DNA from: an uncultured Rikenellaceae bacterium
Lineage (GTDB): Bacteria > Bacteroidota > Bacteroidia > Bacteroidales > Rikenellaceae
NCBI GenBank assembly: GCA_947074135.1
Contig: CAMTOL010000017.1
Span: 1-18,161 of the forward strand
Direction: 5' to 3'
DNA: 18,161 nt
Positions 6,773 to 14,311 of the stretch are shown piece after piece; the stretch's first letter is position 1, and every line of letters begins with the position of its first letter. The position numbers and the translations under genes are program-made. The notes beneath the pieces are model-generated. The model worked only from the letters and a program-made list of their open reading frames with translations, was not told where the DNA came from and searched no databases.

Positions 6773-7207
6773 ATGGATTTCGAAGCAATTGTACACTTAG
6801 TTTTGCCAGTAGTTAAAGGGCAAGGCGCACGAGGAGAATGGACTAAACAAGAGGTAGTATTTGAGCTACCAAATGAACAGTATAATCGTAAAATTTGCGT
6901 AGGATTTTGGAACGACAAAGCACCAGCTGCAGCAGCACTTCGCCCAGGCGACAGAGCAGTTGTTAGCGTAAACATTGAGAGCCGCGAACGCAATGGTCGT
7001 TGGTTTACCGAGGCTCGTGGTTGGAAATTTACAGTACTTAACCCAAATGCAGTTGCATCTGCTACTGAAGGTTATGCTGCCGCTCCAGCTCAAGCTCCTT
7101 ATGGTGGTTCTCCTTATTCAACTCCAGCTCAACCACAGGCTTATCCACAGCCATCGGCTGAGCTGCAAGCAGCTCCAGCTCCAACAGCTGACGACCTACC
7201 TTTTTAA
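6773..7207 (+). CDS. DUF3127 OB-fold protein with an SSB-like C-terminal tail
   Basis: Residues 1-90 match the DUF3127 family, small Bacteroidetes proteins with a predicted OB fold. Recognisable parts are GEWTKQEVVFELP (21-33), ICVGFWNDKA (41-50) and ESRERNGRWFTEARGWKF (69-86). Residues 91-139 form a flexible linker rich in Ala, Pro, Gln and Tyr. The protein ends in DDLPF (140-144), closely resembling the DDDIPF tail by which bacterial SSB recruits replication and repair proteins. Architecture therefore suggests single-strand DNA or RNA binding with partner recruitment, but this is inference and no function is established here. It lies downstream of the cyclophilin gene and ends before a strong terminator. 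Confidence 0.85.
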   Translation: MDFEAIVHLVLPVVKGQGARGEWTKQEVVFELPNEQYNRKICVGFWNDKAPAAAALRPGDRAVVSVNIESRERNGRWFTEARGWKFTVLNPNAVASATEGYAAAPAQAPYGGSPYSTPAQPQAYPQPSAELQAAPAPTADDLPF

Positions 7208-7263
7208 TTTTAATAACCAAGTGTTGTCTAAATTGAACAGCTAGAAAGATTACAAAAAACAAT

Positions 7264-7300
7264 GAGCCATTACAATTTAGTTTGTAGTGGCTCTTTCTTT
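7264..7300 (+). terminator. Rho-independent terminator after the DUF3127 gene
   Basis: A 12-bp stem (7264-7275 with 7282-7293, GAGCCATTACAA pairing with TTGTAGTGGCTC, one G-T wobble) has a 6-nt loop and is followed by TTTCTTT. It ends the cyclophilin/DUF3127 unit. A GTG at 7287 in frame with sdaA falls inside this stem, which argues against an upstream sdaA start. Confidence 0.8.
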
Positions 7301-7310
7301 GAATAAGACA

Positions 7311-8504
7311 ATGGAGAGCATTAAAACTATCTACCGCATAGGCAACGGACCCTCAAGCAGTCACACGATGGGTCCTAAAAAGGCTGCTGAAATTTTCGCC
7401 TCACGCCATAACACAGCATCACAATTTAGAGTTACTCTCTACGGCTCACTTGCAGCCACCGGCAAGGGTCACTTGACAGACAAGGCTATTGAAGATATAC
7501 TAATTCCGATTGCACCGCTCGAAATAGTGTGGCAACCCAAGGAGTTCGACTCGTTTCATCCCAACAAGATGCTTTTCGAAGCGTTGGACACTGCTGGAAA
7601 TGTAAGCGAGTCGTGGAAAGTTTACAGCATAGGCGGAGGGGCTCTTTCTGCCGACAATCTAACAGCCGAAGCTCCTGAGATGATTTACGAGATGTCATCA
7701 ATTGCCGATATTCAGCAGTGGTGCGACCATAATGGCAGCAGTTATTGGGAGTATGTCGAAAAGTGCGAAAGCAACGAGATTTGGGACTACCTAGCCGAAG
7801 TCTGGCGCACAATGCGCGAGGCAATTGAGCGAGGATTGGAGCGTGAAGGGATAATTGAAGGCGGGCTTGGCATTAGACGCAAAGCTGGCACTTATATGAT
7901 TCGAGCAAAGGGTTATTCAGGCACAATGAAGAGTCGTGGGCAGGTTTTCGCCTATGCACTGGCAGTATCCGAAGAGAATGCGACTGGCGGTAAGATTGTG
8001 ACCGCCCCAACTTGCGGTTCGTGCGGTGTATTACCTGCTGTTTTGTATCATTTACAACAAAATCACGACTTTACAGAGCGACGAATACTTCGTGCTCTGG
8101 CAACTGCAGCACTATTTAGTAATATTGCACGTACCAACGCCTCGATTTCGGGTGCAGAGGTTGGTTGCCAAGGCGAAGTTGGGGTTGCGTGTGCAATGGC
8201 TGCCGCTGCGGCTTGTCAGCTGTTTGGCGGTTCGCCATCACAGATTGAGTATGCAGCCGAGATGGGATTGGAGCACCACTTGGGCTTGACCTGTGACCCA
8301 ATCTGCGGATTGGTGCAGATTCCTTGTATCGAGCGCAATGCTTTTGCAGCGGCTCGTGCGCTTGATGCTAATAATTTTTCGACATTTTCGGATGGCAAAC
8401 ATCGGGTAAGCTACGACAGGGTTGTCGAGGTTATGAAGCAAACCGGTCATGACCTACCAAGCCTTTACAAGGAGACATCTACTGGTGGACTTGCTAAATT
8501 ATAG
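7311..8504 (+). CDS. sdaA: L-serine dehydratase (deaminase), iron-sulfur type, single chain
   Basis: The enzyme converts L-serine to pyruvate and ammonia with a [4Fe-4S] cluster. The N-terminal beta domain starts with NGPSSSHTMGP (12-22). The catalytic alpha domain carries TAPTCGSCGVLPAVL (231-245), GAEVGCQGEVGVACAM (281-296) and GLTCDPICGLVQIPCIERNA (325-344). C286, C328 and C339 have spacings of 42 and 11, the same as the cluster ligands I recall for the Legionella enzyme. I chose the ATG at 7311 (397 aa) because the earlier in-frame GTG at 7287 lies within the preceding terminator and adds non-homologous residues. No clear promoter was found. The gene is flanked by a terminator and by the rnf promoters, so it is probably its own unit. 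Pyruvate from it could feed ferredoxin reduction and so Rnf. Confidence 0.95.
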   Translation: MESIKTIYRIGNGPSSSHTMGPKKAAEIFASRHNTASQFRVTLYGSLAATGKGHLTDKAIEDILIPIAPLEIVWQPKEFDSFHPNKMLFEALDTAGNVSESWKVYSIGGGALSADNLTAEAPEMIYEMSSIADIQQWCDHNGSSYWEYVEKCESNEIWDYLAEVWRTMREAIERGLEREGIIEGGLGIRRKAGTYMIRAKGYSGTMKSRGQVFAYALAVSEENATGGKIVTAPTCGSCGVLPAVLYHLQQNHDFTERRILRALATAALFSNIARTNASISGAEVGCQGEVGVACAMAAAAACQLFGGSPSQIEYAAEMGLEHHLGLTCDPICGLVQIPCIERNAFAAARALDANNFSTFSDGKHRVSYDRVVEVMKQTGHDLPSLYKETSTGGLAKL

Positions 8505-8521
8505 TTATGCGACTAAATTTG
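8491..8521 (+). promoter_or_regulatory. Upstream promoter-like site of the rnf operon
   Basis: TTG (8491-8493) and TAAATTTG (8514-8521) are 20 nt apart and fit the Bacteroidetes pattern. The site overlaps the 3' end of sdaA. It is the weaker of two tandem candidates because its -33 element is minimal. Confidence 0.45.
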
Positions 8522-8522
8522 T

Positions 8523-8553
8523 TTTGCGAGGTTGCGAATTTTTAGTAAATTTG
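8523..8553 (+). promoter_or_regulatory. Main promoter-like site of the rseC-rnf operon
   Basis: TTTG (8523-8526) and TAAATTTG (8546-8553) are separated by exactly 19 nt, a full match to the consensus. The predicted start gives a leader of about 30 nt before the rseC ATG at 8589. Its -7 box repeats the one 32 nt upstream. Confidence 0.65.
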
Positions 8554-8588
8554 TGCTTGCATTTTAACAATGAACAATACTAAATATT

Positions 8589-9005
8589 ATGTATCAACAG
8601 GCGAGAATAGTATCGATTGATGGAGATAGGATAGAGTGCGCTATCGACTGTGGCGATGCTTGTGGTGGCTGCAAGGCTAAGAGCGTATGTTCGGGATTGG
8701 GGGGAGAGAGTAGCAATAAGAAGATTTTGAGCTTAATTTCCACAAACCCAAACCATAAAGTTGGCGATGTGATTTCGGTTGAGATTTCGACTGCCATGGG
8801 TCTTCGAGCTGTACTATTGGCTTATATGCTACCAGTTGTACTAGTTATTGGTTTACTTTTATTATTACAAAGTATAGGATTGAGCGAACTTTGGAGTGGA
8901 ATTTCCGCGCTAGGTGCGCTCATTTTGTATTTTGTGGTTATCAAGGTTTTCGGAATAGGTCGCTCAATCAGCGTTTCGATTGTCGAGGACCATATTAACG
9001 ATTAA
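8589..9005 (+). CDS. rseC: RseC/MucC-family membrane protein, first gene of the rnf operon
   Basis: RseC-family proteins are small inner-membrane proteins. In E. coli RseC is linked, with the Rnf (Rsx) complex, to reduction of the SoxR iron-sulfur cluster. The cytoplasmic N-terminus has the family's Cys cluster: C21, C25, C28 and C34, with an additional C17. Two transmembrane segments follow at about 72-94 and 102-121. At 138 residues it has normal length. It leads the rnf operon, as is common in Bacteroidetes, and probably serves assembly or cluster handling of the complex; that role is inferred. An out-of-frame ATG at 8570 was rejected. The gap to rnfB is 62 bp and holds a weak inverted repeat, TGGTCA (9025-9030) with TGACCA (9046-9051). 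Confidence 0.85.
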   Translation: MYQQARIVSIDGDRIECAIDCGDACGGCKAKSVCSGLGGESSNKKILSLISTNPNHKVGDVISVEISTAMGLRAVLLAYMLPVVLVIGLLLLLQSIGLSELWSGISALGALILYFVVIKVFGIGRSISVSIVEDHIND

Positions 9006-9067
9006 GAACTAAGCATTAACAAAATGGTCATTCAATACAAATTACTGACCACATATCACAATAAATA

Positions 9068-9958
9068 ATGAACGAAATTTTTATTTACACAGTTGTAAGT
9101 TTGGTAGCTCTTGGAGCTGTGGCAGCTGTAATTCTCTATTTTGTATCTCAAAAGTTTAAGGTTTACGAAGACCCTCGTATCGACACCACCGAAGCAATGC
9201 TTCCCGGAGCAAACTGCGGTGGGTGCGGTTATCCCGGTTGTCGTGGATTCGCAACGGCATTGGTCGAAAACGAGGATATTTCTTCTCTTTTCTGTCCTGT
9301 TGGTGGAGCCGAAACGATGAAAGCTGTTGCCGAACACTTAGGCAAGGCTGCGGCAGAGCGCGAACCGCAAGTTGCAGTACTTAAATGTAACGGCTCGTGC
9401 GCCAATCGCCCTAAAACATCACAGTACGACGGCGCTACATCGTGTGCTGTTATCTCGTCGCTCTATGGTGGCGAAACTGGCTGTACCTGGGGCTGCTTAG
9501 GCGGTGGCGACTGCGTAAATGTCTGTACGTTCGATGCAATTAAAATAGACCCAGCGACAGGACTTCCAGAGGTTGATGAAGAGAAGTGTACAGCTTGTGG
9601 AGCTTGCGTGAAGGCTTGTCCAAAGATGGTGTTAGAGCTTCGCAAGAAGGGAGTTAAAAGTCGTAGAATCTATGTGGAGTGCTCGTCGAAAGATAAGGGA
9701 GCAATAGCTCGCAAAGCTTGTACGGCAGCTTGTATAGGTTGTGGCAAGTGCGTTAAGGCTTGTGCTTTTGAAGCGATTACACTTGAGAACAACCTAGCAT
9801 ACATAGATGCTCAAAAATGCCGTTTGTGTCGCAAATGTGCCTCTGAATGCCCTACTGGCGCAATCAAAGAACTTGGTTTTCCTCCCAAAAAGGTAGCTAC
9901 CGAGAAACCAGAACCTAACAAAGAGGCTAAACCAGCAGAAAAAGAAGCAGCAAACTAA
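9068..9958 (+). CDS. rnfB: Rnf complex iron-sulfur subunit RnfB
   Basis: RnfB is the cytoplasm-facing polyferredoxin that takes electrons from reduced ferredoxin into the Rnf complex. One N-terminal membrane helix (about 6-26) is followed by the proximal cluster domain (C50, C53, C58, C76). Further Cys-rich segments include GCTWGCLGGGDCVNVC (138-153), KCTACGACVKAC (173-184), CIGCGKCVKAC (222-232) and KCRLCRKCASEC (250-261). This count suggests at least five or six clusters. Residues from about 275 form a low-complexity Lys/Glu/Pro/Ala tail typical of Bacteroidetes RnfB. At 296 residues it is longer than the enterobacterial protein (about 190) because of the extra ferredoxin domains. Confidence 0.95.
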   Translation: MNEIFIYTVVSLVALGAVAAVILYFVSQKFKVYEDPRIDTTEAMLPGANCGGCGYPGCRGFATALVENEDISSLFCPVGGAETMKAVAEHLGKAAAEREPQVAVLKCNGSCANRPKTSQYDGATSCAVISSLYGGETGCTWGCLGGGDCVNVCTFDAIKIDPATGLPEVDEEKCTACGACVKACPKMVLELRKKGVKSRRIYVECSSKDKGAIARKACTAACIGCGKCVKACAFEAITLENNLAYIDAQKCRLCRKCASECPTGAIKELGFPPKKVATEKPEPNKEAKPAEKEAAN

Positions 9959-9966
9959 AAAATACT

Positions 9967-9995
9967 GATCACTAATCACTGATCACTTGATCACT
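9967..9995 (+). repeat. Tandem 7-mers between rnfB and rnfC
   Basis: GATCACT, AATCACT, GATCACT and, after one T, GATCACT follow one another at 9967-9973, 9974-9980, 9981-9987 and 9989-9995. The repeat ends 6 nt before the rnfC ATG. TGATCA palindromes are embedded. It may be a slippage-prone simple repeat, with no evident function. Confidence 0.6.
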
Positions 9996-10001
9996 ATTAT
10001 A

Positions 10002-11327
10002 ATGAAAACATTTCCAATAGGGGGAGTTCACCCACACGACCATAAAATTTCGGCTCAAAAGGCTATTGAAGTAGCACCAATTCCAGAGGTAGTTACAATC
10101 TTCACGTCACAACATATCGGAGCACCAGCTACACCTATCGTTAGCAAAGGCGATACAGTAAAGGTGGGGCAAAAAATTGCAGATGCCACGGGTTTTGTTA
10201 GCGCACCTGTTCATAGCTCGGTTAGCGGAACTGTAACGGCTATTGACCTTGTGCCTGATGGTGGTGGAGTTCGCAAAATGGCTATCACAATTAAGGTCGA
10301 GGGGGACGAGTGGGAGGAAACAATTGACCGTTCTGCCACACTAATCGAAAAGTGCGACTTAGAACCTAAAGATATAGTTGCCAAAATTTCGGCATCTGGT
10401 ATTGTTGGACTTGGTGGTGCTACATTCCCAACGGGAGTGAAACTTTCGCCTCCTCCTGGCAAAACAGCCGAGTTTTTGATTATTAATGGTGTGGAGTGTG
10501 AACCTTATTTGACCGCCGATCATCGTTTGATGTTGGAACGTGCAGATGAATTTTTGGTTGGCTGTCAGATTGTTATGAAAGCTCTTGGCTGCTCGAAATG
10601 TTACATTGGAATTGAAAATAATAAACCTGATGCAATTTCACTACTACGTTCAAAAGCTAAAAACTGTATAGAAATAACACCGTTAAAAGTACAATATCCA
10701 CAAGGTGGTGAAAAACAGTTGATTGCAGCAGTTACAGGACGTGAAGTACCTAGCGGTGCGCTTCCAATCGAAGTAGGCGCAGTTGTGCAGAATGTTGGTA
10801 CTATAATAGCAATCTACGAGGCAGTTCAGAAGAACAAACCGTTATTTGAACGCATCACAACAGTTACTGGCGTTGAGTTGCCAGAGCCTAAGAACCTGTT
10901 GGTTAGAGTTGGTACTCCAATTAACGATTTGATAAAACTTTGTGGTGGCAATCCTGAGTGCGAAGGTAAGGTTATCAACGGCGGCCCGATGATGGGTCGC
11001 GCAATGAGCAACACTGCAGCTCCAACTACTAAGGGGGCTTCAGGCGTATTGTTGATGCCAGAGGCTAAGTCGAAACGCCCAAAGGCAGGTCCTTGTATCT
11101 CGTGTGCTAAGTGTGTGAGCGTATGTCCAATGGGACTTGAACCATATTTGATAGCAAAAATCAGCCGACTTGGGTTGATGGATAGGGTTGTGAACGAAAA
11201 GGCGCACGACTGTATTGAGTGCGGTTGCTGCTCTTACACTTGTCCTGCCGCAATTCCGCTGCTCGACTATATCCGTTTAGGTAAAGTAGCTGCATTGACA
11301 CAACTGCGCAACGCTCCTAAAAAATAG
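10002..11327 (+). CDS. rnfC: Rnf complex NADH/FMN-binding subunit RnfC
   Basis: RnfC is the peripheral subunit where NAD+ is reduced or NADH oxidised. It has the NuoF/Nqo1-like Rossmann and SLBB arrangement and two ferredoxin clusters. The N-terminal GGVHPHDHK (7-15) marks the barrel-sandwich region. Nucleotide and flavin binding motifs include GLGGATFP (136-143) and INGVECEPYLTADHRLM (161-177). The clusters use C365, C368, C371 and C375, and then C404, C407, C410 and C414. I start at the ATG at 10002 (441 aa). An in-frame TTG at 9987 would add five residues encoded by repeat sequence. It ends in tandem TAG TAA, 36 bp before rnfD. Confidence 0.95.
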   Translation: MKTFPIGGVHPHDHKISAQKAIEVAPIPEVVTIFTSQHIGAPATPIVSKGDTVKVGQKIADATGFVSAPVHSSVSGTVTAIDLVPDGGGVRKMAITIKVEGDEWEETIDRSATLIEKCDLEPKDIVAKISASGIVGLGGATFPTGVKLSPPPGKTAEFLIINGVECEPYLTADHRLMLERADEFLVGCQIVMKALGCSKCYIGIENNKPDAISLLRSKAKNCIEITPLKVQYPQGGEKQLIAAVTGREVPSGALPIEVGAVVQNVGTIIAIYEAVQKNKPLFERITTVTGVELPEPKNLLVRVGTPINDLIKLCGGNPECEGKVINGGPMMGRAMSNTAAPTTKGASGVLLMPEAKSKRPKAGPCISCAKCVSVCPMGLEPYLIAKISRLGLMDRVVNEKAHDCIECGCCSYTCPAAIPLLDYIRLGKVAALTQLRNAPKK

Positions 11328-11363
11328 TAATCACAAAAAAAGATAATACATCATCAATAAAAT

Positions 11364-12293
11364 ATGAAAATTGTATCCGCTTCACCTCACCTACATAGTG
11401 GGGCTTCGACACAGAAAATTATGCGTGACGTTATCATTGCGATGCTTCCCGCCTTTGCATTTTCGATTTACGCCTTTGGCATACCTGCACTAGTGACAAA
11501 CCTAGTAGCAATAGCTTCGTGTGTGGCTTTCGAGTGGGCTATAACCAAATTCTTGCTTCGTCGCGAGAACTCAATCTGCGACCTCTCGGCAGTTGTGACA
11601 GGTATGCTCCTAGCATTCAACCTTCCAGCCGAAATCTCGCCTTGGTTGGTGGTTCTCGGTTCGCTTGTAGCAATTGGCATTGGCAAGATGAGTTTCGGCG
11701 GACTTGGTCGCAACCCATTCAACCCTGCACTTGTGGGACGTGTTTTTCTGTTGATTTCGTTCCCCGTTCCGATGACCACTTTCACTGGCATTGACGGTGT
11801 AACTGGAGCAACACCACTCGCAATTCTAAGCGAACAGGGCGTTGGTGCGCTACCATCGATGAACGATATGCTGTTCGGTATGCACGGAGGTTCGTTGGGC
11901 GAGATTTCAGGTCTATTGTTGATTTTGGGAGCTCTTTACCTACTTATTCGTAAAGTTATCACTTGGCATATTCCAGTATTCGTGCTTGGTTCGATGGCAC
12001 TATTCGCTGGTGCGATGTACCTAATTGACCCAACTCAATACGCTTCGCCACTATTCCATATTTTTGCAGGTGGTGCGCTACTTGGAGCAATCTTTATGGC
12101 AACTGACTACTCTACTTCGCCAATGAGCAAGAGCGGAATGGCTGTTTATGGTGTAGGAATTGGTATTCTAACAATCTTAATACGTACTTGGGGCGCATAT
12201 CCCGAAGGTATGTCATTTGCGATACTTATTATGAATGCCACAGTGCCACTACTCAATATGTACCTCAAACCACGCCGCTTTGGTAAAAAATAA
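11364..12293 (+). CDS. rnfD: Rnf complex membrane subunit RnfD (covalent FMN)
   Basis: RnfD is an integral membrane subunit homologous to NqrB and takes part in electron transfer and ion translocation. Around nine to ten hydrophobic helices are visible. The covalent FMN attachment motif is DGVTGATPLA (144-153), with T150 as the predicted flavinylated residue. GRNPFNPALVGR (115-126) is a further family signature. The start MKIVSASPHLHSG resembles family N-termini. At 309 residues it is near the usual 310-350. rnfG follows after 19 bp. Confidence 0.95.
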   Translation: MKIVSASPHLHSGASTQKIMRDVIIAMLPAFAFSIYAFGIPALVTNLVAIASCVAFEWAITKFLLRRENSICDLSAVVTGMLLAFNLPAEISPWLVVLGSLVAIGIGKMSFGGLGRNPFNPALVGRVFLLISFPVPMTTFTGIDGVTGATPLAILSEQGVGALPSMNDMLFGMHGGSLGEISGLLLILGALYLLIRKVITWHIPVFVLGSMALFAGAMYLIDPTQYASPLFHIFAGGALLGAIFMATDYSTSPMSKSGMAVYGVGIGILTILIRTWGAYPEGMSFAILIMNATVPLLNMYLKPRRFGKK

Positions 12294-12312
12294 TCGAAAT
12301 AAGAGCAATACT

Positions 12313-12876
12313 ATGAAAAGTACTTTAACAAATATGATCGTTGTGCTGGTAGTGATTACAGCAATTGCAAGTGCCGGGGTTGGAGGGGTCTATATGTTGA
12401 CCAAAGAGCCAATTGAAGCAGCAAGACTTGCTAAAACAAATAACGCAATTGCCGACATTATGCCAACCTTTAACAACAACCCTTCGAACGAAGCTTTTAC
12501 AGCAATGGCAGACGGGGTGGAGGTTAAGGTTTATCCTGCCAAAGAGAATGACCAACTGGTTGGCTATGCTGTTGAAACATACTCAAACCTCGGTTTTGGG
12601 GGTAAAATAGGATTATTGGTAGGTTTCACACCGGAAGGCAAAATCACTAAAATTTCGGTTCTCGAACATAAAGAAACACCAGGATTGGGAGATAAGATAG
12701 AACCTAAAAAATCAAAATTTTCGATTCAGTTCGAGGGCAACGACCCTAGCCAAACAAAAATCGCACTTCGAAAAGAGGGTGGCAACATCGACGCTATCAC
12801 TGCCTCGACAATATCGTCAAAAGCATATATCGATGCCGTTAATCGTGCCTACAACACCTTTAAATCAATTCAATAA
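12313..12876 (+). CDS. rnfG: Rnf complex FMN-binding subunit RnfG
   Basis: RnfG, the NqrC homologue, carries a covalent FMN on the outer side of the inner membrane. A single N-terminal helix (about 7-29) precedes the FMN-binding domain, with ETPGLGDKI (121-129) conserved. The flavinylation site reads DAITASTISS (160-169), with T166 as the predicted attachment residue. The common form is SGATxTS, so two positions before the Thr differ; this is worth noting but compatible with function. I use the ATG at 12313 (187 aa). An in-frame ATG at 12235 would overlap rnfD and put 26 non-homologous residues before the membrane helix. A protein of this type needs an ApbE flavin transferase, which is not in the window. 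Confidence 0.93.
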   Translation: MKSTLTNMIVVLVVITAIASAGVGGVYMLTKEPIEAARLAKTNNAIADIMPTFNNNPSNEAFTAMADGVEVKVYPAKENDQLVGYAVETYSNLGFGGKIGLLVGFTPEGKITKISVLEHKETPGLGDKIEPKKSKFSIQFEGNDPSQTKIALRKEGGNIDAITASTISSKAYIDAVNRAYNTFKSIQ

Positions 12877-12903
12877 AAATTCACAATTCATAATCATATA
12901 AAA

Positions 12904-13500
12904 ATGAATCAAGGAAAAAACTTAGTAAAAGGCATTATTAAAGAGAACCCTGTTTTCGTGCTGCTACTCGGTATGTGTCCAACACTCGGAACAACTACCT
13001 CGGCTATCAACGGACTTGGAATGGGTGCTGCTACAATGTTTGTGCTTATAATGAGCAACATCGTGATATCGCTTATCAAAAACCTTATTCCATCGAAAGT
13101 GCGTATTCCTGCCTTTATTGTAGTAATTGCGTCGTTTGTAACAGTAGTTCAACTACTTATGGAGGCATACCTACCAGCCCTTTACGAAACGCTAGGTCTG
13201 TTTATTCCACTTATCGTGGTAAACTGTATCATACTTGGACGTGCCGAAGCATTTGCGAGTAAAAATAATATGATTAGTTCGCTAATCGATGGCGTTGGCA
13301 TTGGACTTGGTTTCACACTTGCCCTTACACTGCTAGGTATGGTACGCGAAACACTAGGTTCGGGTGCAATCTTCGGTTACAAATTTATAAACGAGAGCGC
13401 AGACGGAATGCTTGTTTTCATTCTAGCTCCGGGGGCGTTTATTGCTCTTAGCTACCTACTTGTACTATTCAATAAGGCTACTGCCAAACTAAAAAACTAA
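12904..13500 (+). CDS. rnfE: Rnf complex membrane subunit RnfE
   Basis: RnfE is a six-helix membrane protein homologous to NqrD and forms the symmetric core pair with RnfA. Conserved Cys residues lie in LLGMCPTLGTTT (21-32, C25) and VVNCIILGRAEAFA (106-119, C108). In structures of related Nqr and Rnf complexes the equivalent residues of the two subunits hold a [2Fe-2S] cluster inside the membrane. At 198 residues it has typical length. It starts 27 bp after rnfG and ends 32 bp before rnfA. Confidence 0.95.
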   Translation: MNQGKNLVKGIIKENPVFVLLLGMCPTLGTTTSAINGLGMGAATMFVLIMSNIVISLIKNLIPSKVRIPAFIVVIASFVTVVQLLMEAYLPALYETLGLFIPLIVVNCIILGRAEAFASKNNMISSLIDGVGIGLGFTLALTLLGMVRETLGSGAIFGYKFINESADGMLVFILAPGAFIALSYLLVLFNKATAKLKN

Positions 13501-13532
13501 TTAAATTTACCAATTATTAAATTAATAAGATT

Positions 13533-14132
13533 ATGGTATACTTTGCAATTATAATAGGTGCAATATTTGTTAACAACATTATCCTGGCGCAATTTCTAGG
13601 CATCTGTCCTTTCCTTGGCGTATCGTCAAAAGTATCTACATCGATGGGTATGGGCGCAGCCGTAACATTTGTTATGACAATCGCTGCTATTGTAGCCTAC
13701 CTGCTCCAACACTATGTACTCATTCCGCTCGAGATAGAGTATATGCAAACAATTGTCTTTATCTTGGTTATCGCTGCATTGGTGCAGATGGTTGAGATAA
13801 TACTCAAAAAGATTTCGCCTCCACTCTACTCTGCCCTTGGCGTATTTTTGCCGCTGATTACCACAAACTGTGCTGTTCTTGGAGTTGCTATTCTGTTGGT
13901 TCAAAAACCTTTGATGCTCGAAGAGGGAGCTCGATTAATGAATCTTGGAGAGAGTGTTGTTTTTGCATTAGCTTCGGCTATTGGTTTCACTCTTGCTATC
14001 GTACTGTTTGCTGGTCTTCGCGAGAAGGTTGAGCTAGCAGATGTTCCTAAGGCAATGAAAGGAGTACCTATCGCTCTACTTATGGCAGGTATTTTGGCTA
14101 TGGCATTTATGGGTTTTTCGGGGCTAGTTTAG
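13533..14132 (+). CDS. rnfA: Rnf complex membrane subunit RnfA
   Basis: RnfA, homologous to NqrE, is the inverted-topology partner of RnfE. The signatures are [19 protein letters not shown] (14-32, C25) and [14 protein letters not shown] (110-123, C113), which supply the other two intramembrane cluster ligands. Six hydrophobic helices fill the 199 residues, the usual length. It is the last gene of the operon: the stop is followed 22 bp later by a strong hairpin terminator. The order rseC-B-C-D-G-E-A means every structural subunit is present and intact. Confidence 0.95.
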   Translation: MVYFAIIIGAIFVNNIILAQFLGICPFLGVSSKVSTSMGMGAAVTFVMTIAAIVAYLLQHYVLIPLEIEYMQTIVFILVIAALVQMVEIILKKISPPLYSALGVFLPLITTNCAVLGVAILLVQKPLMLEEGARLMNLGESVVFALASAIGFTLAIVLFAGLREKVELADVPKAMKGVPIALLMAGILAMAFMGFSGLV

Positions 14133-14154
14133 GTCAACTGTAAAAATAGAATAC

Positions 14155-14194
14155 AAAAGAGCGTTGAGAGCGGATCAGTTCTCGACGCTCTTTT
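14155..14194 (+). terminator. Rho-independent terminator of the rnf operon
   Basis: A 15-bp stem (14155-14169 with 14180-14194, one G-T wobble) has a GC-rich core, a 10-nt loop, A-tract and T-tract flanks, and continues into ATT-rich sequence. The flanking A and T runs could let it also work from the other direction, though no gene points at it from the right. Confidence 0.85.
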
Positions 14195-14246
14195 ATTGAA
14201 TTATTAAAGAAACGTTGAATTGATTAATAAATAATTAGAAAAATAT

Positions 14247-14276
14247 TTTACAATTAAAATTGTTTTATTATCTTTG
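14247..14276 (+). promoter_or_regulatory. Promoter-like site of the M60-like peptidase gene
   Basis: TATCTTTG (14269-14276) matches TAnnTTTG, but the -33 element is weak (TTTA at 14247-14250, 18-nt spacing). The predicted leader is about 30 nt of AT-rich sequence before the ATG at 14312. Confidence 0.5.
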
Positions 14277-14311
14277 TTAGTAAAATTATTTTAATAAACC
14301 TAACGTAAAAG

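Noticed and set aside
7287..7310. GTG start extending sdaA by eight codons
   Set aside because: It lies in a terminator stem and adds residues before the conserved family N-terminus. The ATG at 7311 is preferred.
12235..12312. 26-residue N-terminal extension of RnfG overlapping rnfD
   Set aside because: RnfG proteins begin with a short segment and a membrane helix, which the ATG at 12313 provides. The extension is rnfD sequence out of frame.
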